A DNA stretch of 64,000 bases from Microbacterium sediminis (GTDB lineage Bacteria > Actinomycetota > Actinomycetes > Actinomycetales > Microbacteriaceae), in NCBI RefSeq assembly GCF_004564075.1, contig NZ_CP038256.1, positions 310,001 through 374,000 on the forward strand, given 5' to 3'. The notes under the pieces were generated by a model. That model ran no database searches, had not been told where the DNA came from, and worked only from the letters and a program-made list of their open reading frames with translations. Below, one piece after another: positions 59,531-64,000 of the stretch; position 1 is the stretch's first letter; the number at the start of each line of letters is the position of its first letter. Made by a program: the position numbers and the translations under genes.

Positions 59531-60844
59531 ATGAACGTTCGCAGGTCATGGCTGGCGGCGGCCGCGGTCACGCTGAGCGCCGGTCTCGCACTCACCGGCT
59601 GCGCCGGCGCGGGCAACACGGGCAACACCAACGGCGGCTCGGGCGACGAGAACACGATCGTCTGGTGGCACAACTCGAACACCGGCGAGGGCAAGGAGTA
59701 CTACGACCAGGTCGCCGCGGACTTCGAGGCCGCGCACGAGGGCGTGACCGTGCAGGTCGAGGCCATGCAGCACGAGGACATGCTGACCAAGCTGCAGGCG
59801 GCCTTCCAGGGCGGCGACGCGGCGCAGATCCCCGACGTGTACATGAGCCGCGGCGGCGGCGAGCTCAAGTCCGAGGTCGAGGGCGGCGTCGTCCGGGACC
59901 TCACCGAGGACGCGGCCGACACGATCTCGACGATCGAGTCGTTCACCGAGCAGTACACCGTCGACGACAAGGTGTACGCGCTGCCGTACTCGATCGGCAT
60001 CGTCGGCTTCTGGTACAACAAGGACCTCTTCGCGGCGGCCGGCATCGACGAGGTGTCGCCCAACCCCACGTGGGAGGAGTTCACCGGCTACGTCGACAAG
60101 CTCAAGGCCGCCGGCACGGCGCCGATCGCGGTGGGTGCCGGCGACAAGTGGCCCGCCGCGCACTACTGGTACTACAACGTCGTCCGCGAGTGCGAGTACG
60201 ACGTCGTCGAGGCCGCGATCGAGAGCGGCGACTACTCCGACGAGTGCTTCCTCACCGCCGGCGAGCATCTGGAGGAGACCCTCGCGCTCGAGCCGTTCAA
60301 CGCGGGCTTCCTCAGCACGCCGGCGCAGTCCGGGCCCACCTCGGCCTCGGGTCTGCTGGCGACCGGCAAGGTCGGCATGGAGCTGGCCGGTCACTGGGAG
60401 CCGGGCGTCGCCGGCGGCCTCACCGAGAACGGCGAGGTGCCGCCGTTCCTGGGCTGGTTCGCCTACCCGACCTTCGACGGCCAGGGCGGCGCTCCCGACG
60501 ATCAGATGGGTGGCGGTGACGCCTGGTCGGTCTCGACCGGCGCCCCGGACATTGCGGTGGAGTTCGCGGAGTACCTGCTCTCGGACGAGGTGCAGATCGG
60601 CTTCGCCGAGCTCGACATGGGTCTGCCGACCAACCCGGCGGCCACCGACTCGCTCGCGAACGAGACCCTGGCCCAGCTGATCCCCGTGCGCGACGGCGGC
60701 GGCAAGACGCAGCTGTACCTCGACACGCGCCTGGGCCAGTCCGTCGGCAACGCGCTGAATGACGCGATCGCGCTGATGTTCGCGGGGCAGGCGGGACCGG
60801 AGGACATCGTCGAGGCGCTCGAGTCCGCCTCCGCGATGGGCTGA
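59531..60844 (+). CDS. Sugar ABC transporter substrate-binding lipoprotein
   Basis: The 437-residue protein has a signal sequence and lipobox ALTGC (Cys24), then the family 1 binding fold: NTIVWWHNSNTGEGKEYYDQ, VQVEAMQHEDMLTKLQAAFQ, ALPYSIGIVGFWYNKDLFAA and LTENGEVPPFLGWFAYP. It would sit outside the membrane and deliver a plant-type oligosaccharide to the permeases. The neighbouring GH10, GH3 and xylose genes point to xylooligosaccharides. The ATG has AAGAGGAG 7-14 nt upstream. First gene of an operon with two permeases and a GH3 enzyme. Confidence 0.93.
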   Translation: MNVRRSWLAAAAVTLSAGLALTGCAGAGNTGNTNGGSGDENTIVWWHNSNTGEGKEYYDQVAADFEAAHEGVTVQVEAMQHEDMLTKLQAAFQGGDAAQIPDVYMSRGGGELKSEVEGGVVRDLTEDAADTISTIESFTEQYTVDDKVYALPYSIGIVGFWYNKDLFAAAGIDEVSPNPTWEEFTGYVDKLKAAGTAPIAVGAGDKWPAAHYWYYNVVRECEYDVVEAAIESGDYSDECFLTAGEHLEETLALEPFNAGFLSTPAQSGPTSASGLLATGKVGMELAGHWEPGVAGGLTENGEVPPFLGWFAYPTFDGQGGAPDDQMGGGDAWSVSTGAPDIAVEFAEYLLSDEVQIGFAELDMGLPTNPAATDSLANETLAQLIPVRDGGGKTQLYLDTRLGQSVGNALNDAIALMFAGQAGPEDIVEALESASAMG

Positions 60845-60847
60845 TCC

Positions 60848-61888
60848 ATGACCAGCGAGGTGAGCCTGACCGCCTCCGCTGCGTCCGACACGGTCGCTCG
60901 TCCGGGCGCGTCCGCGGTGGGGCCTTCGGGCCCCGCGGCGGACGCCCCGGGCCGGCGGCGGACGAGCGCGGCGCAGTGGCGCAAGCGGGGCGAGATCGCG
61001 TTCTTCGTGACGCCCGCGCTCATCCTGTTCGCGGTGTTCGTGGTCTGGCCGATCATCACCGCGGTGCAGATGTCGCTGTTCCGCTGGCGCGGCTTCGGCC
61101 CCATGGTCGACTTCGTCGGGCTGGCGAACTACCTCGCCGTGCTCACGAGCAAGGTCTTCACCGACGCGCTCGTCCACAACCTGATCATCGTCGTGGGCTC
61201 GATCATCCTGCAGCTGCCGCTCGGGCTCGCGATCGCCCTGCTGCTGAACCGCCGCATGTGGGGCCAGGGTCTGCTGCGCACGATCATCTTCGTGCCGTAC
61301 GTGCTGGCCGAGGTGATCGCGGGCGTCGTGTGGTTCCAGCTGCTGCAGCCGCAGTACGGCGTGATCGACACGATCCTGCAGGCGATCGGCGTGGCCGGTC
61401 CGCCGCAGGGCTTCCTCGGCACGCCCGAGCTCGCGCTCGGGACCGTGCTCGTCGTGCTCACCTGGAAGTACCTCGGTCTGGCCGTGATCCTGTTCCTCGC
61501 CGGACTGCAGGGCGTGCCCGAGGAGCTCTACGAGGCCGCGCAGCTGGACGGCGCCTCGTGGTGGCAGGTGCAGCGGCGCATCACGATCCCGCTGCTCGGG
61601 CCCACCATGCGCACGTGGGGCTTCCTGTCGATGATCGGCTCGCTGCAGCTGTTCGACATGGTGTGGATCCTCACGCGCGGCGGCCCCGCGAATGCGACGA
61701 CGACCATGGCGACGTTCCTCATCGACCAGGGCACGCGCAGCCAGAACTTCGGCATCGCGGGCGCCGCCTCGGTGGTGCTGTTCGTGGTCGCGCTGGTGCT
61801 CGCCCTGCTCTACCAGCGCCTCATCCTCAGCCGCGACACGCGCGACGACGATCGGATCCGACCCGCCCGGAAGGGAGCACGAGCATGA
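60848..61888 (+). CDS. Sugar ABC transporter permease (MalF type)
   Basis: The 346-residue permease has a long polar head (about 40 residues) and six spans. The EAA coupling loop reads EELYEAAQLDGASWWQVQRR, followed by ITIPLLGPTMRTWG. It starts 3 nt after the binding-protein stop. With the following permease it forms the channel; the ATPase (MsmK/UgpC type, often shared) is not encoded here. Confidence 0.94.
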   Translation: MTSEVSLTASAASDTVARPGASAVGPSGPAADAPGRRRTSAAQWRKRGEIAFFVTPALILFAVFVVWPIITAVQMSLFRWRGFGPMVDFVGLANYLAVLTSKVFTDALVHNLIIVVGSIILQLPLGLAIALLLNRRMWGQGLLRTIIFVPYVLAEVIAGVVWFQLLQPQYGVIDTILQAIGVAGPPQGFLGTPELALGTVLVVLTWKYLGLAVILFLAGLQGVPEELYEAAQLDGASWWQVQRRITIPLLGPTMRTWGFLSMIGSLQLFDMVWILTRGGPANATTTMATFLIDQGTRSQNFGIAGAASVVLFVVALVLALLYQRLILSRDTRDDDRIRPARKGARA

Positions 61889-62760
61889 GCGAGACGCGCA
61901 CCCTCATCGTGCCGCAGGGCGCGCCGCGCCGCCGCGGCCGGTTCTCGGGCACCGGCGTGCTCGTGTACGGCATCGCGCTCGTCGTGGTCGCGGTGACCCT
62001 CGGCCCCGTCGTGTACGGCGTGCTGGGCGGGTTCCGCACCAACGCGCAGATCGCGCAGAGCCCGGCGGGCCTTCCCGACCCGTGGGTGCTCGACAACTAC
62101 GCGGGCGTGCTCGCGCCGGACTCCCCGTTCTGGCGCTACGCCGTCAACTCCGCCGTCGTCGCCCTCATCACCACCGCGATCGTCGTGGTGTTCGGGATCA
62201 TGGCCGCCTATCCGCTGGCCCGATACCGGTTCCGCGGGCGCGAGGCGCTGTTCATGGTCTTCGTGATCGGCCTGCTGTTCCCGGCGACGGTGGCGATCGT
62301 GCCGCTGTTCATCCTCATCACCCAGAACTTCGGCATGGGCAACACCTGGTGGGGCGTCGCGCTGCCGCAGGCGGCGTTCGCGCTGCCGATGACGGTGGTG
62401 ATCCTGCGCCCGTTCCTCATGGCGCTGCCGCAGGAGCTGGAGGAGGCGTCGATGCTCGACGGCACCAGCCGGATCGGCTTCTTCTGGCGGATCCTCATCC
62501 CGCTGTCCGGCCCGGGCATGGTCACGGTCGGCGTGCTCGCCTTCGTCGGATCGTGGAACTCGTACCTGTTGCCGCTGCTGCTGCTCCAGAGCGACATGAA
62601 GACCCTGCCGCTCGGCGTCGCGGACTTCTCGTCGGAGCACTCCGCCGACACCGCGGGCGTGTTCGCCTTCACGACCCTCGCGATGATCCCCGCGCTGGTG
62701 TTCTTCCTGGCCATGCAGAAGCGGATCGTCAACGGCCTGCAGGGGGCGGTGAAGGGATGA
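61885..62760 (+). CDS. Sugar ABC transporter permease (MalG type)
   Basis: The 291-residue permease has six spans and the EAA loop QELEEASMLDGTSRIGFFWR. LPMTVVILRPFLMALPQ and MVTVGVLAFVGSWNSYLLPL are typical of the MalG branch. Its ATG 61885 overlaps the previous stop by 4 nt (ATGA), showing tight coupling. It partners the MalF-type permease in importing the sugar delivered by the lipoprotein. Confidence 0.94.
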   Translation: MSETRTLIVPQGAPRRRGRFSGTGVLVYGIALVVVAVTLGPVVYGVLGGFRTNAQIAQSPAGLPDPWVLDNYAGVLAPDSPFWRYAVNSAVVALITTAIVVVFGIMAAYPLARYRFRGREALFMVFVIGLLFPATVAIVPLFILITQNFGMGNTWWGVALPQAAFALPMTVVILRPFLMALPQELEEASMLDGTSRIGFFWRILIPLSGPGMVTVGVLAFVGSWNSYLLPLLLLQSDMKTLPLGVADFSSEHSADTAGVFAFTTLAMIPALVFFLAMQKRIVNGLQGAVKG

Positions 62761-64000
62761 GCACCCTGTCCACCACCGCCGCCGAGCCGTTCCCCGAGGA
62801 GGAGCCCGTGACCGACGCCCCCGACATCCCCGCCTTCCCGGCCGGGGTGTCCGACCGTGTGCGCGCCCTGCTGCAGCGCATGACGCTGGAGGAGAAGACC
62901 GCGCAGCTGGTGGGCTACTGGCTCGACCAGGGCGGCGAGGTCGTCGCGCCGATGGCCGACGAGATGAGCACCGCCGGCGACGGCCGATCGTTCGCCGACA
63001 TCACGCGCGACGGGATCGGCCACTACACGCGGGTCTACGGCACGCGACCGGTGGAGCCCGCGGAGCGCGCGGCCTGGCTGTGGCAGGAGCAGCGGCGGCT
63101 CAAGCGCGAGACGCGGCTGGGCATCCCGGCGATCGTGCACGAGGAGTGCCTGACCGGCCTGGCGGCGTGGAAGGCCGCCACGTTCCCCACGCCCCTGGCC
63201 TGGGGCGCCTCGTTCGACCCCGAGCTGGTGGCCGAGATGGGCGAGGCGGTGGGGGCGTCGATGCGCGAGCTCGGCATCCACCAGGGCCTCGCGCCCGTGC
63301 TCGACGTCGTGCGCGATCCCCGCTGGGGCCGCGTCGACGAGTGCATCGCGGAGGACCCGTACGTCGTCGGCACCATCGGCACGGCGTACGTGCGCGGGCT
63401 GCAGCGCGCCGGGATCCACGCGACGCTCAAGCACTTCCTCGCGTACTCGGGCTCCCGCGCGGGCCGCAACCACGCCCCCGTGCACGCCGGCGCCCGCGAG
63501 GTGCGCGACGTGTTCCTGCCGCCGTTCGAGATGGCGATCCGCGACGGCGGCGTGCGCTCGGTCATGAACAGCTACGCCGAGATCGACGGGGTGCCGGTGG
63601 CGTCGGATCCGGCGCTGCTGACCACGCTGCTGCGCGAGGAGCTCGGCTTCGACGGCGTGGTCACGGCCGATTACTTCTCGGTCGCGTTCCTCGAGACCAT
63701 GCACGGCGTCGCCGCCGATCGGGGCGAGGCGGGCGCGCTGGCGCTGCGGGCCGGCATCGACGTGGAGCTGCCCACGGGCGACGCCTACCTCGAGCCGTTG
63801 CGCGAGCAGGTGCGCACCGGCCGGCTCGACGAGACGTTCGTGGATCGCGCCGTGCTGCGCGTGCTCGCGCAGAAGGAGGCGCTGGGCCTGCTCGACGCCG
63901 AGGCGTACGAGGATGAGCCGCCCGCGGCGGTCGAGCTCGACGGGCCGCGGCACCGCGACATCGCGCGGCGCCTGGCGGCGGAGTCGATCGTGCTGCTGTC
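62757..64000 (+). CDS. GH3 beta-xylosidase/beta-glucosidase (runs off the end)
   Basis: ATG 62757 overlaps the permease stop (ATGA) and the frame stays open to the window end, giving about 414 residues. There is no signal peptide. The GH3 N-terminal domain includes MTLEEKTAQLVGYW, RLGIPAIVHEECLTGLAAWK and PTPLAWGASFDPEL, then APVLDVVRDPRWGRVDEC, ATLKHFLAYSG and GVVTADYFSV. That last segment places the nucleophile Asp in TADY (usually SDW/SDY). The C-terminal GH3 domain, with the acid/base residue, is beyond the window. It probably cleaves imported xylooligosaccharides to xylose; beta-glucosidase is the alternative. Confidence 0.92.
   Translation, partial: MSTLSTTAAEPFPEEEPVTDAPDIPAFPAGVSDRVRALLQRMTLEEKTAQLVGYWLDQGGEVVAPMADEMSTAGDGRSFADITRDGIGHYTRVYGTRPVEPAERAAWLWQEQRRLKRETRLGIPAIVHEECLTGLAAWKAATFPTPLAWGASFDPELVAEMGEAVGASMRELGIHQGLAPVLDVVRDPRWGRVDECIAEDPYVVGTIGTAYVRGLQRAGIHATLKHFLAYSGSRAGRNHAPVHAGAREVRDVFLPPFEMAIRDGGVRSVMNSYAEIDGVPVASDPALLTTLLREELGFDGVVTADYFSVAFLETMHGVAADRGEAGALALRAGIDVELPTGDAYLEPLREQVRTGRLDETFVDRAVLRVLAQKEALGLLDAEAYEDEPPAAVELDGPRHRDIARRLAAESIVLL

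Overview
The window is high-GC (about 70% or more), densely packed DNA from an actinobacterium. An LPXTG pilus operon, DUF2510 and DUF3073 proteins, a variant-leucine-rich-repeat membrane protein, a DUF2690/helix-turn-helix protein and many leaderless genes with a TAnnCT box 6 nt before the start codon all point to Microbacteriaceae, most likely Microbacterium or a close relative. No rRNA, tRNA, CRISPR array or intact insertion sequence was seen.

Layout. 0-5 kb: purine genes purM and purF with a sterol-carrier-like gene, a universal stress protein and DUF3073. 5-10 kb: a PadR/DUF4097 operon with AT-rich palindromic operators, diverging from a MerR/TipA regulator that carries an internal start; then small membrane proteins and a fluC (crcB) pair. 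10-14.3 kb: a solitary RND transporter and an aldose 1-epimerase. 14.3-20 kb: an accessory segment of a DUF2690 regulator, a variant-LRR membrane protein, two lipoproteins, two small membrane proteins, a broken lipoprotein and a zinc-ribbon ORF, flanked by near-identical direct repeats of a promoter/start module. 20-27 kb: a DEAD-box RNA helicase with an Arg/Asp-rich head, YceI, a YkoE-type ECF transporter whose two ATPases and T component are one polypeptide, pirin and a GNAT acetyltransferase.

27.4-33.5 kb: a sortase-assembled pilus operon (adhesin/tip pilin with a one-base frameshift, backbone pilin, class C sortase). 33.7-35.7 kb: recQ. 36.1-42.3 kb: a 2059-residue LPATG surface protein with about 14 Ig-like repeats. 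42.5-47.6 kb: acyl-CoA oxidase-like flavoprotein, an RDD-FHA membrane protein with a PP2C phosphatase, and a recombinase-like protein lacking its catalytic serine. 47.6-53.4 kb: housekeeping and small genes (DUF2510, mycoredoxin, GT2-GtrA fusion, ribokinase, TrhO, thioesterase, VOC).

53.4-64 kb: a xylan/xylose utilisation locus. Xylooligosaccharides would enter through an ABC importer (binding lipoprotein plus two permeases, no ATPase here), be cut in the cytoplasm by a GH10 enzyme without signal peptide and a GH3 enzyme (running off the end), and xylose would pass through xylose isomerase and xylulokinase; a zinc alcohol dehydrogenase probably feeds xylitol or a related polyol in. A LacI regulator with a perfect 14-bp palindrome controls the divergent promoter; xylA has a separate 15-bp inverted repeat.

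The observations most worth following up are the duplicated start module and the decayed genes around it, the internal TipAS-like start, the pilus-gene frameshift, and the uniform leaderless promoter architecture. I see no wholly new multi-gene system that I can defend from sequence alone.
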